From Candidatus Kapaibacterium sp. (lineage in GTDB: Bacteria; Bacteroidota; Ignavibacteria; Kapaibacteriales; UBA2268), in NCBI GenBank assembly GCA_026390695.1, contig JAPLFL010000108.1, positions 1 through 64,000 on the forward strand: a stretch of 64,000 nt of DNA. Reading direction: 5' to 3'. The notes under the pieces were generated by a model. It did no database searches and had not been told where the DNA came from. It was given only the letters and a program-made list of their open reading frames with translations. The position numbers and the translations under genes are program-made. This document shows, in pieces, positions 29,143 to 39,507 of this stretch (position 1 is the stretch's first letter; each line of letters opens with the position of its first letter).

Positions 29143-31053
29143 TTATTTTCTATAATTCTCAAGTTGTTTTAAAATTTCCGGATTGATTTTCACACCGAAT
29201 ATTCTTAGTTTATCTGCTGCCTTGGCTGCTTCTGGGTAATCAATATCAACCGTCCAATGAAATCGGAATAAATTATCCCATGCTTCCACGTTTGAAGGAT
29301 CAAGAAAAACGGCTTTATTCCACAATAGTAGAGCAGTTTCATTATTTTTCCTGCTAAAATATTCTGAACCGACTGTTAGGAAGAAATTGGTAAGTACTTG
29401 TTTATTTTTTTTATACCTCAAAAAAGAATCTGCGTATTTACTGAGTGAATCATACTTCTTTTGATTAATAAAAACATGAAGCAAAGAAAAATACATATCA
29501 TCAGTAAATTTGCCACGAATTATCATATTTTGAAGAATACTCTCAGCCAGTGCATCTTTCCCATTATATTCCAGTGCAGAAATTAAATATGGATAAGCAA
29601 TCAAATAGTTTGAATCAAGCTGAATGGCTCTCGTTAAGTAGGTTTCAGCATTCTTATACTGTTTATGTTCTAAATAAAAGTTCCCTAAATTCATCGGATA
29701 TTTTGAGTACAAAGGACTGCAATCAATGCTAAGTTTCAACTCATTTTCAGCTTTAGAGAATTCCTTACTTTTTTGATAGATCTTTGAAAGTAAATAATGA
29801 AATTTGGCTTTCTGTGGGCTTCTTGAAACTGCATTCTCATAAAAGTTTCTTGAGTTGGAATACGAACCCGAAAAATATATGGTTAAAAGGAGAAAAACTG
29901 CAACTATGGCTGCAAAAACAATATAGGTTTTTTTAATATATTTTAAGAAAAAATCTTCCGGGAAAAGCTGCCACAGTATAATTAAAAGCCCAAAAGAAGG
30001 TACATAAGCCCGGCATTCAAGATACTCGTTCCATTCATGTACATCAGGTGTAGTGACGAGCATTCCTGGTAATGTCAGAACGAGAAACCAGATAATTCCA
30101 AAAACAATTAATTTTATATTTCTGTTCTTTTTGAAATATATAAATATTGCCAAAAGTAATATTAAAATTAATCCTGAAATTGTAGAATAGAGGCTGTAAG
30201 TGGGAAGAACAGACAAATTTACAGGTAAGAAAAATTTAGAAATAAATTCAGGTATTGTTCTTATATTATCTAATAAATAAAAACCTTCGGAATAAGCCTT
30301 TTTCCCTAAGTTTGCGTTCATTCTAAGAAAATACCAAAATAATATGGATGTCACGTAACCAGCTCCCAGTGCCATAATATCTTTTTGCTTATATTTCTCC
30401 TTTTTCAAAAGTAATATGTATGAAAATGAAATAATAATAAAAATTATTGCAGTTTCCTTTGATAAAATTGCAAGCAGATAAAAGAGAATATGTAATGGAT
30501 AATATATGGCTTTAGCCCTATCTTCCGAGGTTATTAGACATAAAGCAGAAGAAAATAAAAATATACCATAAATGATATCATTTCGTCCTACTATCCATCC
30601 GACTGCATTGATAATTAGCGGATGAACAGTAAATAGTGCCCCTAAAAGCAGAGCCGCACTATTCTTCTTTGTAAATATTTTTAATAAAAGTAATACAAGA
30701 ATACTTGAAATTATGTGAAGAATCAGGTTAGTTATATGGTAAGAGATAGGATGCTGGCCGCTGATCTGTGCATCTAATAAAAATGATAAATTAACAATTG
30801 GGCGATAGTAATTAGAATTCATGTAGCCAGAAAATATCTGTTCGTCAAAATGTTCAACAGAACTGAATTTTGAAAATTCTTTTTGTATTATTTCAAAGTC
30901 GTCACAATAAACCAACCCAAATTTTATAGTCTGACCGTAGGCTATCAGAGCCAAGATCAAGATTATAAGCACAGAATATTTTTCGAGAAAATTTATATAT
31001 TTCTGAAAAGATACTTTAGGTTTTACAGATCTATTTGATATTTTATTTTTCAT
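29143..31053 (-). CDS. Multi-pass membrane protein with C-terminal TPRs (TMTC/PMT-like)
   Basis: 636 residues. About ten hydrophobic helices span residues 30-410. The first loop has the acidic pair YCDDFEII and the next TNLILHIISSILVLLLLKIF and HPLIINAVGWIVGRNDI, which match the HPxxxxxVxWxxGRxD signature of TMTC-type membrane proteins; eukaryotic TMTCs are protein O-mannosyltransferases of GT-C fold. Residues about 415-636 are TPRs (NLGNFYLEHKQYKNAETYL, ALLLWNKAVFLDPSNVEAW). Bacterial members are mostly uncharacterised; a glycosyltransferase or envelope-assembly role is inference. The acyl-CoA synthetase gene follows five bases downstream. Confidence 0.75.
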   Translation of the reverse strand: MKNKISNRSVKPKVSFQKYINFLEKYSVLIILILALIAYGQTIKFGLVYCDDFEIIQKEFSKFSSVEHFDEQIFSGYMNSNYYRPIVNLSFLLDAQISGQHPISYHITNLILHIISSILVLLLLKIFTKKNSAALLLGALFTVHPLIINAVGWIVGRNDIIYGIFLFSSALCLITSEDRAKAIYYPLHILFYLLAILSKETAIIFIIISFSYILLLKKEKYKQKDIMALGAGYVTSILFWYFLRMNANLGKKAYSEGFYLLDNIRTIPEFISKFFLPVNLSVLPTYSLYSTISGLILILLLAIFIYFKKNRNIKLIVFGIIWFLVLTLPGMLVTTPDVHEWNEYLECRAYVPSFGLLIILWQLFPEDFFLKYIKKTYIVFAAIVAVFLLLTIYFSGSYSNSRNFYENAVSRSPQKAKFHYLLSKIYQKSKEFSKAENELKLSIDCSPLYSKYPMNLGNFYLEHKQYKNAETYLTRAIQLDSNYLIAYPYLISALEYNGKDALAESILQNMIIRGKFTDDMYFSLLHVFINQKKYDSLSKYADSFLRYKKNKQVLTNFFLTVGSEYFSRKNNETALLLWNKAVFLDPSNVEAWDNLFRFHWTVDIDYPEAAKAADKLRIFGVKINPEILKQLENYRK

Positions 31054-31062
31054 TTAAAAATT

Positions 31063-32628
31063 TTACAATGGAATATTACCATGTTTTTTTGGAGGATTTT
31101 TATCAACTTTATTTGCAAGTAAATTAAATGCCTCAATCAGTCGTGGTCGCGTATATTTTGGCTCAATAACATCATCGATATAACCATAAGAAGCAGCAAT
31201 ATATGGATTAGCAAATTTCTCTTCAAACTTACTGATTAATTCAGATTCTTTGGCAACCGGGTCAGGTGCGGTGTCAATCTCTTTTTTAAAAATAATTTCA
31301 ACTGCCCCTTTAGCTCCCATGACTGCAAGTTCAGCACTTGGCCAGGCAAAATTCAGATCGCCACGGACATGCTTACTATTCATAACATCATAAGCACCAC
31401 CATAAGCTTTTCGTGTAATTACAGTGATTTTGGGAACAGTGGCTTCGCAATAGGCATAAAGTAACTTTGCACCATTTGAAATTATTCCTCCCCATTCCTG
31501 TTCAGCACCGGGTAAAAATCCGGGAACGTCTTCCAGAGTGAGGATCGGTATATTGAAAGCATCACAAAAGCGAATAAATCTTGCAGCTTTACGAGAAGAG
31601 TTAATATCTAAAACACCTGCTAACACTGCAGGTTGATTGGCAATTATTCCTATTGAGCGTCCACCCAGCCGAGCAAATCCAACAATAATGTTTTGTGCCC
31701 AATCTTTATGTACTTCCAAAAAGTCGGCATCATCAATGATTTTACGAATCACATCATGCATATCATAAGGCTGGTTCGGATTTAAAGGAATTATATAATT
31801 CAATTCTTCATCAATTCTATCACAAGGATCATCTGTTGCGAGATACGGAGGATCATCCACATTATTTGCAGGTAAAAATGATAATAATTTTCTGGCAATT
31901 TTTATTGCTTCAAGATCATTTTCTGCATTGAAATGAGAAACTCCGCTCTTTGAAGAATGAGTATCAGAGCCACCGAGTTCTTCGGATGTCAAATCTTCGT
32001 GTGTTACTGTTTTTACAACTTTCGGTCCGGTAACAAACATGTATGAAGTATGCTTTACCATGATTATAAAATCTGTGATTGCCGGTGAATAAACTGCTCC
32101 TCCTGCACATGGCCCCATTACAATCGAAATCTGAGGAACCACTCCTGATGCAAGTGTATTCCTTAAAAAAATATCAGCATAAGCGCCTAATGAGATAACT
32201 CCCTCTTGGACACGTGCTCCACCGGAATCATTCAATCCGATTACAGGGCATCCGTTCTTCATTGCCATATCCATTATTTTACAGATTTTTCGCCCATGTT
32301 CGGCAGCCAGACTGCCTCCGAGAACTGTGAAGTCTTGTGAAAAGAGAAATACTTTTTGTTTGTCAATCTCAGCAAATCCTGTTACAACTCCATCACCGAG
32401 ATATACTTCTTTATCAAGTCCGAATTCATTTGAATGATGGTGTGCCAGTGCGTCTGTTTCACGAAATGTATTATGATCAACTAACAAATCAATTCTTTCT
32501 CTTGCTGTTAATTTTCCTTTTGCATGTTGAGAATCAATCCTTTTCTGTCCGCCACCTGAGCGAGCTTTTTCCATTAATTCATACATTCGATGAATTTTTT
32601 TATCAATTAGTTCCTTCTGATTATTCAT
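31063..32628 (-). CDS. Biotin-dependent acyl-CoA carboxylase, carboxyltransferase (beta) subunit
   Basis: 521 residues, standard for propionyl-CoA carboxylase beta or methylmalonyl-CoA decarboxylase alpha. The enzyme moves carboxyl from carboxybiotin to an acyl-CoA. Motifs: [15 protein letters not shown] near residue 38, [12 protein letters not shown] near 105, the oxyanion-hole block [10 protein letters not shown] and [13 protein letters not shown], and the second crotonase half with [12 protein letters not shown] and [12 protein letters not shown]. The biotin carboxylase and biotin-carrier subunits are not in the window, so the partner must lie elsewhere. The gene sits 10 bases upstream of the TMTC-like gene and 25 bases after ispD. 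Propionyl-CoA is the likeliest substrate. Confidence 0.9.
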   Translation of the reverse strand: MNNQKELIDKKIHRMYELMEKARSGGGQKRIDSQHAKGKLTARERIDLLVDHNTFRETDALAHHHSNEFGLDKEVYLGDGVVTGFAEIDKQKVFLFSQDFTVLGGSLAAEHGRKICKIMDMAMKNGCPVIGLNDSGGARVQEGVISLGAYADIFLRNTLASGVVPQISIVMGPCAGGAVYSPAITDFIIMVKHTSYMFVTGPKVVKTVTHEDLTSEELGGSDTHSSKSGVSHFNAENDLEAIKIARKLLSFLPANNVDDPPYLATDDPCDRIDEELNYIIPLNPNQPYDMHDVIRKIIDDADFLEVHKDWAQNIIVGFARLGGRSIGIIANQPAVLAGVLDINSSRKAARFIRFCDAFNIPILTLEDVPGFLPGAEQEWGGIISNGAKLLYAYCEATVPKITVITRKAYGGAYDVMNSKHVRGDLNFAWPSAELAVMGAKGAVEIIFKKEIDTAPDPVAKESELISKFEEKFANPYIAASYGYIDDVIEPKYTRPRLIEAFNLLANKVDKNPPKKHGNIPL

Positions 32629-32653
32629 AGTTTTCTGTTTATTTGTTAATAAT

Positions 32654-33340
32654 TTATTTAATTCTCATCATAAGCTCAGCTAAAGCCAAGTCCGATTTAT
32701 CTGTGATTTTAATATTATTTTGTTCGCCTTCAATTATTTTAACAAAGTGCCCATAATGCTCAATCAGTGCGGCATCATCAGTTCCGTAATATTGATTATT
32801 CATTGAGGATTGATATGCGACATGCAATAATTCCTGCCAAAAACCCTGCGGAGTCTGAACTAATCTGATAAATTCACGATCGAGAGTTTGAGTAACAAAT
32901 TCTTGAATATTTGAAAGCTTAATTGTTTCCTTTGGCTTTATAGCAGGTATAGCAGCGCCATGAGTAATTGTATTCTCAATTACTCGGTCAATTAAATTAT
33001 TTGAAAAAAAAGGACGAACGGCATCATGAATTAATACAATATCAGACTTTTTAACTATTTCGGAATTTATAGCATTAAATACTGAATCTTGTCTCTCAAT
33101 GCCATTACTTGTAATTTCCTTTAGTTTTGTAATTTTAAACTCCTGACACAAATCAATTAAATATTCCTTCCAATCGTCAGATATTGAAACAACGATTGAA
33201 TCTATCTTTTCGTGATTTTGAAATTTTTCTAATATATGTAATAAAATTGGCTTTGAGTTGAGTTCAAGGAACTGTTTTGGTCTATCAGCACCCATTCTTT
33301 TTCCTGACCCACCTGCCGGAATTACTGCGCAACAATTCAT
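32654..33340 (-). CDS. ispD: 2-C-methyl-D-erythritol 4-phosphate cytidylyltransferase
   Basis: 228 residues, the usual size. It couples MEP with CTP to CDP-ME in the non-mevalonate isoprenoid pathway. The N-terminal nucleotide-binding motif [18 protein letters not shown] (8-25), [10 protein letters not shown] near residue 105 (metal/MEP site), RLVQTPQGF near 160 and [11 protein letters not shown] near 187 are all intact. It lies 11 bases downstream of the mechanosensitive channel gene and 25 bases upstream of the carboxylase gene in one minus-strand operon. Confidence 0.95.
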   Translation of the reverse strand: MNCCAVIPAGGSGKRMGADRPKQFLELNSKPILLHILEKFQNHEKIDSIVVSISDDWKEYLIDLCQEFKITKLKEITSNGIERQDSVFNAINSEIVKKSDIVLIHDAVRPFFSNNLIDRVIENTITHGAAIPAIKPKETIKLSNIQEFVTQTLDREFIRLVQTPQGFWQELLHVAYQSSMNNQYYGTDDAALIEHYGHFVKIIEGEQNNIKITDKSDLALAELMMRIK

Positions 33341-33351
33341 TTTTTTCCTAA

Positions 33352-34428
33352 CTAAAGCTTTTCTTGAATATTTGTATTAATCGTTATATCTCGTTTCGGA
33401 TATGGCAACTCAATTCCCAATTTTTGAAATTCTTCATAAATCCGAATGTTTAACTCATGTATGACAAGCCCTCTGAGAGATGGTTCTTTCACCCAACACA
33501 ACAATTCTAAAAAGATTCCATTTTCAGATAATTGTCTCACTCTGATGTGCGGTGTTTTTTCAATCACAATATATTCATTCTCCCTGGCTAATCGGACAAG
33601 TAAACTTTCAACGAACTTTATATCACTACCATAAGCAATAGTTAGAGGGATTCTTGTCCTGAAATGAGGATAGGGCTGACTTTCATTGATGATTTTCGTA
33701 TTTGAAATAATTGAATTTGGAATTGAAACCATAATGTCGTCACGAGTTTTAATTCGTGTACTGCGAACTCCAATTTCGATCACTTCACCGCGTTCTCTGT
33801 TATCGAGGGTAATATAATCACCAACTTTATATGGATTATCGACAAAAATTGAAATGCCACCAAAGAAATTTGAAATTGTATCTTTAGCAGCAAAAGCTAC
33901 GGCTACTGATGCTATACCGGCTGATGCCACAATTGGAGTAACATCAATCTTCCATATCCAACATATTACAATTGATGCAGCAATTATAAATACAAGTTTT
34001 GATATATTATGATATAAATTTAAAACTTGCTTGCTCAAGCCAGTATAGCCCGCAATGTTGGAAATATAATTTCTGATTACAATTGAAGTAACTCGAATAA
34101 TTGCAAATAATCCTGATAAAATACAGAGTGAGAGGAGGGAATTATTGATATGGCTTAAATAGATGGACTGAAGCCGAAGATCGGATATTGAGTAATAAAC
34201 AGAAGAAATAAAGAAGATAATTAAAATAGGCATCCTGAGCGCTTCCAGAACAAGATCATCGAAAAGAATTCGAGTTCTACTCGCAAGCCTCATTAATACA
34301 TATTTGTAGAATAAGTTTAATATAATAGCACCGATAAAAAAAATAAGCACTGACAGCATTGAATTGTAATATGGATTGGCTATTAGATTAATCATAAATA
34401 AATGTATAATTTCAAGATTTACAGACAA
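33352..34428 (-). CDS. MscS-family mechanosensitive ion channel
   Basis: 358 residues. Four hydrophobic segments lie between residues 10 and 180; the last is the pore-lining helix rich in Gly and Ala (IASVAVAFAAKDTISNFFGG). It leads into the MscS beta domain (IFVDNPYKVGDYITLDNRERGEVIEIGVRSTRIKT, given here only as the general region 200-235) and a C-terminal alpha/beta domain. Such channels release solutes on osmotic downshift. It is the first gene of the minus-strand operon and diverges from the methyltransferase gene across about 155 bases. Confidence 0.9.
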   Translation of the reverse strand: MSVNLEIIHLFMINLIANPYYNSMLSVLIFFIGAIILNLFYKYVLMRLASRTRILFDDLVLEALRMPILIIFFISSVYYSISDLRLQSIYLSHINNSLLSLCILSGLFAIIRVTSIVIRNYISNIAGYTGLSKQVLNLYHNISKLVFIIAASIVICWIWKIDVTPIVASAGIASVAVAFAAKDTISNFFGGISIFVDNPYKVGDYITLDNRERGEVIEIGVRSTRIKTRDDIMVSIPNSIISNTKIINESQPYPHFRTRIPLTIAYGSDIKFVESLLVRLARENEYIVIEKTPHIRVRQLSENGIFLELLCWVKEPSLRGLVIHELNIRIYEEFQKLGIELPYPKRDITINTNIQEKL

Positions 34429-34583
34429 TTAAAAATACGATAATTTTAAATGTTGGCAAAAACCTTCTATTGATCTTATGTGTGGAACACAGTTTTATTA
34501 TGTGAATTAAGAAATTCAAGTATTATTATGATTTATTTCCAACAAGATCGCTACTTTTACGTCAATACTTAATTTGCTTATTT

Positions 34584-35333
34584 ATGACTTGGGTCGATAG
34601 AAATTTATTTGACGGTGAACACTATTTAGGAAAACCTGCAGAATTTTCTGATAAAATTATCTCAAGAAGACTTGAAATTCTTGATGAAATTGATAATTTT
34701 TACGGAACTGATTTGAACATGATAGAAATTGGCTGTGGATATGGTGCTTCCATGATACTGTCAAATGATAAATTTAATTCATGCCTTGGAATCGAAGTTT
34801 TTCCTGAGCATCAAATTACATTTGAGCAGTTAAAAGAAAAATATCAAGCTAAGAATTGCACAATACTGATTGATGATATATCAAAAATTGAAATTACAGA
34901 GCAGTTCGATAGATTGATTAGTTTTGAAGTTGTCGAGCATCTGCCAGACGAGGATTATGTGCAATACTTTAATCAAGTTTTAAAAAAGAACGGTTTGGCT
35001 GCAATATCTGTTCCGAATAAATGGTGGATATTTGAGACACATGGTGCGAAGTTGCCGCTATTGCCATGGAACAGAGTGCCGTTTTTTTCATGGCTTCCCA
35101 GTTTTGTTCATGAACGCTTTGCAAATGCACGTATTTATACTTGCAAACGAATTGAAAATCTTCTCAAAAGATATAATTTTGATATTATTAAGACATACTA
35201 TATCACTGCTCCTATGGACGTTTTAAAGGAAGGAAGGTTAAAAAAAATTCTTTTAAAATATATTTTTAATTCCAATACAACTAACAATCCTTTCAAATCA
35301 ACCGCTATACTTGTTATAGCACGGAAGAAGTAA
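34584..35333 (+). CDS. Class I SAM-dependent methyltransferase
   Basis: 249 residues, cytosolic. Motif I is MIEIGCGYGASMIL near residue 46, followed by the acidic residue at the end of strand 2 (LGIEVFPEHQ) and motif IV-like FDRLISFEVVEHLPDEDYVQ near 108. LISFEVVEHL is typical of the Methyltransf_11/23 group, which act on small molecules, lipids or sugars. No target-specific domain is visible, so the substrate is unknown. It is two bases upstream of obg and probably cotranscribed. Confidence 0.85.
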   Translation: MTWVDRNLFDGEHYLGKPAEFSDKIISRRLEILDEIDNFYGTDLNMIEIGCGYGASMILSNDKFNSCLGIEVFPEHQITFEQLKEKYQAKNCTILIDDISKIEITEQFDRLISFEVVEHLPDEDYVQYFNQVLKKNGLAAISVPNKWWIFETHGAKLPLLPWNRVPFFSWLPSFVHERFANARIYTCKRIENLLKRYNFDIIKTYYITAPMDVLKEGRLKKILLKYIFNSNTTNNPFKSTAILVIARKK

Positions 35334-35335
35334 AT

Positions 35336-36337
35336 ATGAAATTCATTGATTCAGCAACGATATACGTAAAAGCAGGCGATGGTGGCTCTGGTCACATTAG
35401 TTTCCGTAGAGAAAAATTTGTTCCCAAGGGTGGACCAGATGGTGGAAATGGGGGGAATGGCGGAAATATTATTGTTCAAGCTGTACCAAACCTAAATACA
35501 CTTCTTGATTTCAGATATAACCGAAAATATTTTGCTCAAAATGGTCAGAAAGGTGCTAAAAGTAACTGTAGTGGTAAGTATGGTGATGATATGATAATTA
35601 ACGTTCCTTGCGGTACTTTAATATTTAATTCCGATTCAGGTGATCTGGTAGCCGATTTGGTTGAAAATAATTCACGGTTTATAGTTGCAAAAGGTGGCAA
35701 AGGTGGACGTGGTAATACTGAATTTGCTACTGCGATAAATCGTACACCGAGAAACTGCGACCCCGGCATCCCGGGCGAAGAATTTAATATTACACTTGAA
35801 CTGAAATTATTAGCTGATGTTGGAATCGTTGGTTTGCCAAATGTTGGGAAATCAACATTAATATCAGTGATCTCCGCAGCTAAACCAAAGATTGCTGATT
35901 ATCACTTTACTACATTAATCCCTAATCTTGGAATCGTAAAAATTGCTGAAAATAAATCTTATGTTGTTGCCGATATTCCCGGACTTATTGAGGGTGCATC
36001 CCTTGGGAAAGGGCTTGGATTCCAGTTTTTACGGCATGTAGAAAGATCAAAATCATTGGTATTTTTGATTGATGCAATGTCGCCTGATCCCAAAAAAGAT
36101 TATATGACTTTATTGAAAGAACTGAAGAAATATAATCCCGAAATGTCAAAAAAGAAACGTATCCTTTGTTTCTCAAAAACAGATGCAGTAGGAGAGGATG
36201 TTAAAGCCAAATTAAAGAAAATTAAATTAGCTCAAAAAGATATACCAATCTTCCTGATCTCGGCTGTCAGTGGAGAAAAGATCGAAGAACTAAAAATAGA
36301 AATGTGGAACAAATTACAAACTGAAATTATTTCTTAA
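35336..36337 (+). CDS. obg: Obg-family ribosome-associated GTPase
   Basis: 333 residues. The glycine-rich Obg fold occupies residues 1-157 (VPKGGPDGGNGGNGGNIIVQ). The G domain has G1 GLPNVGKST (about 165-173), G2 around TTLIPNLGIV, G3 DIPGLIEG, G4 near CFSKTDA and G5 ISAVSG. Obg binds the 50S subunit and links ribosome assembly to growth and ppGpp. There is no C-terminal OCT domain, as in many Bacteroidota and Gram-negative members. Its last 11 bases overlap the 3' end of the convergent TPR gene, so transcripts from both sides are complementary there. Confidence 0.96.
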   Translation: MKFIDSATIYVKAGDGGSGHISFRREKFVPKGGPDGGNGGNGGNIIVQAVPNLNTLLDFRYNRKYFAQNGQKGAKSNCSGKYGDDMIINVPCGTLIFNSDSGDLVADLVENNSRFIVAKGGKGGRGNTEFATAINRTPRNCDPGIPGEEFNITLELKLLADVGIVGLPNVGKSTLISVISAAKPKIADYHFTTLIPNLGIVKIAENKSYVVADIPGLIEGASLGKGLGFQFLRHVERSKSLVFLIDAMSPDPKKDYMTLLKELKKYNPEMSKKKRILCFSKTDAVGEDVKAKLKKIKLAQKDIPIFLISAVSGEKIEELKIEMWNKLQTEIIS

Positions 36338-38105
36338 GATTTTCCAGTTGTTCTTTAACTTTTGGAATATATTTAACAAACTGACTTTCTTTGTCAGAAT
36401 ATTTCATAAACATCTCAAGATCGGCTATGGCTTGCTTTTTATTTGAAAGTTCAGCATTAGACATGCCTCTGATCAAATAAGCTCCGGGCGACTTATTATC
36501 AATTTTCAAAGCATCGGTGCAATCTTCTATGGCTTTTGCAAAATTCTGTAAATTATAATGCAAAAGTCCAAGATTAAACAGTGCAGGAGCGAAATCCGGT
36601 TTTATGCTTAATGATGTGTTCAAATCTTCCAAGACTTTATCGTTTTTACCTAAAACTGAAAATGAAATTGCTCGGTTGAAGAAAAATTCATGATTCTTCG
36701 GATTAATTCGTATTGCTTTGTCAAGATCATTGACAGCCTTTTCAAATTGACTCAGAGCCATAAAAGATAAAGAACGATTGAAATAAAAATCCTCTTGATT
36801 GTTATCCATTTCTATTGCTTTTGAAAGATCAGAAACTGATTGCTCAAAATTTCGGATTTTATAATAAGCTAAACCACGATTGTTGATAGCTTTGGTAAAT
36901 TTTGGATTAATTTTTATTGCAGCGCTGAAATCCTCGATTGCGGCATTTAATGAGTCAATCACTGAATTGGCAAGTCCACGGCGGAAAAATGCTTCGCCAC
37001 TGCCCGGATTTTCTATTATAGCTTTAGAATAGTCATCAATTGCCAGTTTCATATTCTTGAGTTCCCAATAGCAAGTTGCTCTGTTAAAATAGACATCTTT
37101 CATGCTTTTATCGAGTTTCAGTGCCTTTGTAAAGGCATCCACAGCCTCATTATATTTCTTCATATCCATCGAAACAATGCCAATATTATAGAGCACCTCC
37201 ACATTATTTGGAGTAAGCTGAGAAACTTTCTGATAGTCGGCAATAGCTTCGGGTAATTTTGTAAGTTTATAATAACAATTGGCTCTGCTATTATATGCAG
37301 CAACAGAGAGCGATTTATCATTTAAACATTTTGTGTAATCACTGATAGCCTCTTTGATCTTGTTTTCACTAAAATATGCGAAAGCTCTGTTATAATAAGC
37401 ATCAATTTGATTAGGTTCAAGTTTGAGAGATTCATTATAATCGGCTATAGCTGCGGTATAATTTTTTAATTTAATATAATTATTGGCTCTGAGCGAATAT
37501 GCTTTTGCAAACGTAGGGTTGATTTTTATAGATTGATTGTAATCTGTTAATGCGTCTTCGAATTTACCGAGATTAAATAATGTATTGGCGCGGTTGTAAT
37601 GGGTTTCGGCATTATCTGGTTGAAGATCTATCGCATGGTTGAAATCAGCCAATGCTTCGGGATATTTCCCGCTGTCAAAATAAACCATACCGCGGTTGTT
37701 TAGTCCTTTGCTGCCATTAGCCGCGAATTGTATGGCTTTTGAAAAATACTTGATTGCCGAGTCAAACTGCTTTTGATAATAGTATAAAACACCGATATTA
37801 TTGTATGAATCATCGTGTTTTGGATTGTAAGTGATAGATTTATTGTAATCGGATAATGCCAGCTCTGATTTCCCAAGCTTCAGATAAATATTACCTCTTT
37901 TGTAATAAGCAGCACCAAATGCGGGGTCTTCCTTTATTGAATTGCTGAAATATATTATGGCGGAATCAGTTTTTTTAGGGTCACATTTTGTTCCTAAATT
38001 ATAAAAATTAACAGCCTTTTCTGAATTACTGGCTGGTAATTCAGCCGCAGATGCAAATTTCACAAAAAATAACGATGCAATAATTATAAGAAAAAATGGT
38101 TTCAT
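36327..38105 (-). CDS. Secreted tetratricopeptide-repeat protein
   Basis: 592 residues with an N-terminal signal peptide (FFLIIIASLFFVKFASA). The rest is about 16 TPR units of 34 residues (for example AYYKRGNIYLKLGKSELALS and AKAYSLRANNYIKLKNYTAAI), nearly without gaps. This makes a long superhelical scaffold in the periplasm. The repeats are close to the TPR consensus and fairly uniform. No other domain is present, so the partner is unknown. It converges on obg with an 11-base overlap and lies nine bases downstream of the OsmC gene. Confidence 0.85.
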   Translation of the reverse strand: MKPFFLIIIASLFFVKFASAAELPASNSEKAVNFYNLGTKCDPKKTDSAIIYFSNSIKEDPAFGAAYYKRGNIYLKLGKSELALSDYNKSITYNPKHDDSYNNIGVLYYYQKQFDSAIKYFSKAIQFAANGSKGLNNRGMVYFDSGKYPEALADFNHAIDLQPDNAETHYNRANTLFNLGKFEDALTDYNQSIKINPTFAKAYSLRANNYIKLKNYTAAIADYNESLKLEPNQIDAYYNRAFAYFSENKIKEAISDYTKCLNDKSLSVAAYNSRANCYYKLTKLPEAIADYQKVSQLTPNNVEVLYNIGIVSMDMKKYNEAVDAFTKALKLDKSMKDVYFNRATCYWELKNMKLAIDDYSKAIIENPGSGEAFFRRGLANSVIDSLNAAIEDFSAAIKINPKFTKAINNRGLAYYKIRNFEQSVSDLSKAIEMDNNQEDFYFNRSLSFMALSQFEKAVNDLDKAIRINPKNHEFFFNRAISFSVLGKNDKVLEDLNTSLSIKPDFAPALFNLGLLHYNLQNFAKAIEDCTDALKIDNKSPGAYLIRGMSNAELSNKKQAIADLEMFMKYSDKESQFVKYIPKVKEQLENLKK

Positions 38106-38113
38106 TAAGTTTT

Positions 38114-38530
38114 TTACTCCTTTTCAGCTACAAAAAATTTTGTTATCAATTCAATATTTGGATTTATACTATGTGCGACAGGACAGGTTCTAATGACCTT
38201 TTCAAATTTGGAAACATCAGTAGGATTCAAATGATCAGGGAAATATATTTCGACAATTAACCTGCCAATCCTTCTCGGCGTATCAGGAGCCATTTCTTTG
38301 AATACCTTTACTTTTGAATTGCGAATATCAATATTCAGTGTTCTGGCTGCAATACCGATAGTTGTGAGGTAACAGGCTCCAAAAGAGCCTGCAATCATAT
38401 CAGTCGGAGATATAAACTCAGCCAGTCCTTGATTATCAGCAGGTGCATCCGTTTTGAAAGACGACCCAGATGGAACATGTTTGATCTCACAGCGAAGATC
38501 ACCAAGATATTCAATATTTATTTCGACCAT
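38114..38530 (-). CDS. OsmC/Ohr-family thiol peroxidase-like protein
   Basis: 138 residues, standard length. The two redox cysteines are Cys53 (SFGACYLTTIGIAAR) and Cys116 (VIRTCPVAHSI), which form the peroxide-reducing pair. The proteins are cytosolic dimers that reduce organic peroxides. The sequence resembles the OsmC subgroup more than Ohr, but substrate preference cannot be read directly. It lies 35 bases downstream of ruvC. Confidence 0.88.
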   Translation of the reverse strand: MVEINIEYLGDLRCEIKHVPSGSSFKTDAPADNQGLAEFISPTDMIAGSFGACYLTTIGIAARTLNIDIRNSKVKVFKEMAPDTPRRIGRLIVEIYFPDHLNPTDVSKFEKVIRTCPVAHSINPNIELITKFFVAEKE

Positions 38531-38565
38531 TTTAATCCTAATTAAATTGATTTTAACGAACTTAT

Positions 38566-39123
38566 TTAATTATTATTTTTATTTACCTGAACTATCCGAT
38601 GGGGATTTTTGTTTATGAAATCTTCCCAATTTGTTACTTTTGTAATGTTCTCGTTTGATCTGAAACTATGACACAGTGCTGTTGCAAGTGCATCGGTCGC
38701 ATCGAAAAATTCAGGAGTCTCGGATATTTTCAAAATTGACTTCACCATAAACATCACTTGTTCTTTGCTCGCATTTCCACGACCGGTTACGGATTTTTTA
38801 ATTTCCCGAGGGCTATATTCAACAATCTCGGATTTCGCCGTTAAAGCGGCAATGATTGCGGCTGAACGGGCATGAGACAACTTGATTAATGATTGAATAT
38901 TTTTTCCAAAGAACAATGATTCAAAGGCAGCAAAATCAGGTTTATTAGTTTCGACAATTCGCTTGAGTCGCTCGAAGATGTCAAGTAACCTTAGATTAAA
39001 ATTCTCATTTTTTTTCTTTGGTTGAATCACTCCATATTCAACAAGCCTAAGAACAGACTTCTGCTTTTCAATCACTCCATACCCACAAACTACTGATCCA
39101 GGGTCAATCCCGATTATGATCAT
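38566..39123 (-). CDS. ruvC: Holliday-junction resolvase RuvC
   Basis: 185 residues, cytosolic, RNase H-like fold. The four acidic catalytic residues are visible: Asp7 (IGIDPGS), Glu68 (FESLFFGKN), and Asp141 and Asp144 (FFDATDALATALCH). The KSVTGRGNASKEQV segment is the conserved DNA-binding helix. It cuts Holliday junctions made by RuvAB during recombination repair. The ~30-residue tail after the catalytic core is slightly long. It opens the ruvC-osmC-TPR run on the minus strand; ruvA and ruvB are not in the window. Confidence 0.95.
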   Translation of the reverse strand: MIIIGIDPGSVVCGYGVIEKQKSVLRLVEYGVIQPKKKNENFNLRLLDIFERLKRIVETNKPDFAAFESLFFGKNIQSLIKLSHARSAAIIAALTAKSEIVEYSPREIKKSVTGRGNASKEQVMFMVKSILKISETPEFFDATDALATALCHSFRSNENITKVTNWEDFINKNPHRIVQVNKNNN

Positions 39124-39300
39124 TACATTTCTTATTAAAAATTCTAAAAACCTCAGCTAATTTTCAAAAATACATATTTTATTTATTTTTTTTGGCAAGA
39201 TATAAACTTAAAATCAAATTCATAAGTTTTTTTTACTGCAAAGTGAAAAATTTAAAAATTTTCTTACTAATTTTGTCGTTTTCAAAATAAGGATAATTAA

Positions 39301-39507
39301 ATGCCCGATATAAAAACAAGAAGTACTAATCCGCTTGATTATGAAATTCTCATACGAAAAAGAGGGGATAGTGAATATTCATCGTATTGTCCACAGCTTA
39401 TGAAGATGTTCGGTGGCACTGCACATGTTGAAGTACATGATAAAATGAAAGAATATATTGATTCGTATATTCAAATGATTTCATCCGAAACAGAAAATGA
39501 ATCATAA
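39301..39507 (+). CDS. Small HicB-like protein
   Basis: 68 residues. DYEILIRKRGDSEYSSYCPQL followed by AHVEVHDKMKEYIDSYIQM resembles the beta-beta-beta-alpha core of HicB-type proteins (xxYxAxCPELxG... then a helix), though the usual G-C-x-S stretch is altered to MKMFGGTA. HicB proteins are antitoxins, but there is no HicA toxin next to it, so an antitoxin role is not supported; similar orphan HicB-like folds are common. AAGGA lies eight bases before the ATG, and the 3' end overlaps the CPBP protease start by 11 bases, which suggests coupled translation. Confidence 0.6.
   Translation: MPDIKTRSTNPLDYEILIRKRGDSEYSSYCPQLMKMFGGTAHVEVHDKMKEYIDSYIQMISSETENES

Noticed and set aside
39301-39507. HicA-HicB toxin-antitoxin pair
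   Set aside because: The HicB-like protein has no HicA neighbour; the overlapping gene encodes a membrane protease.
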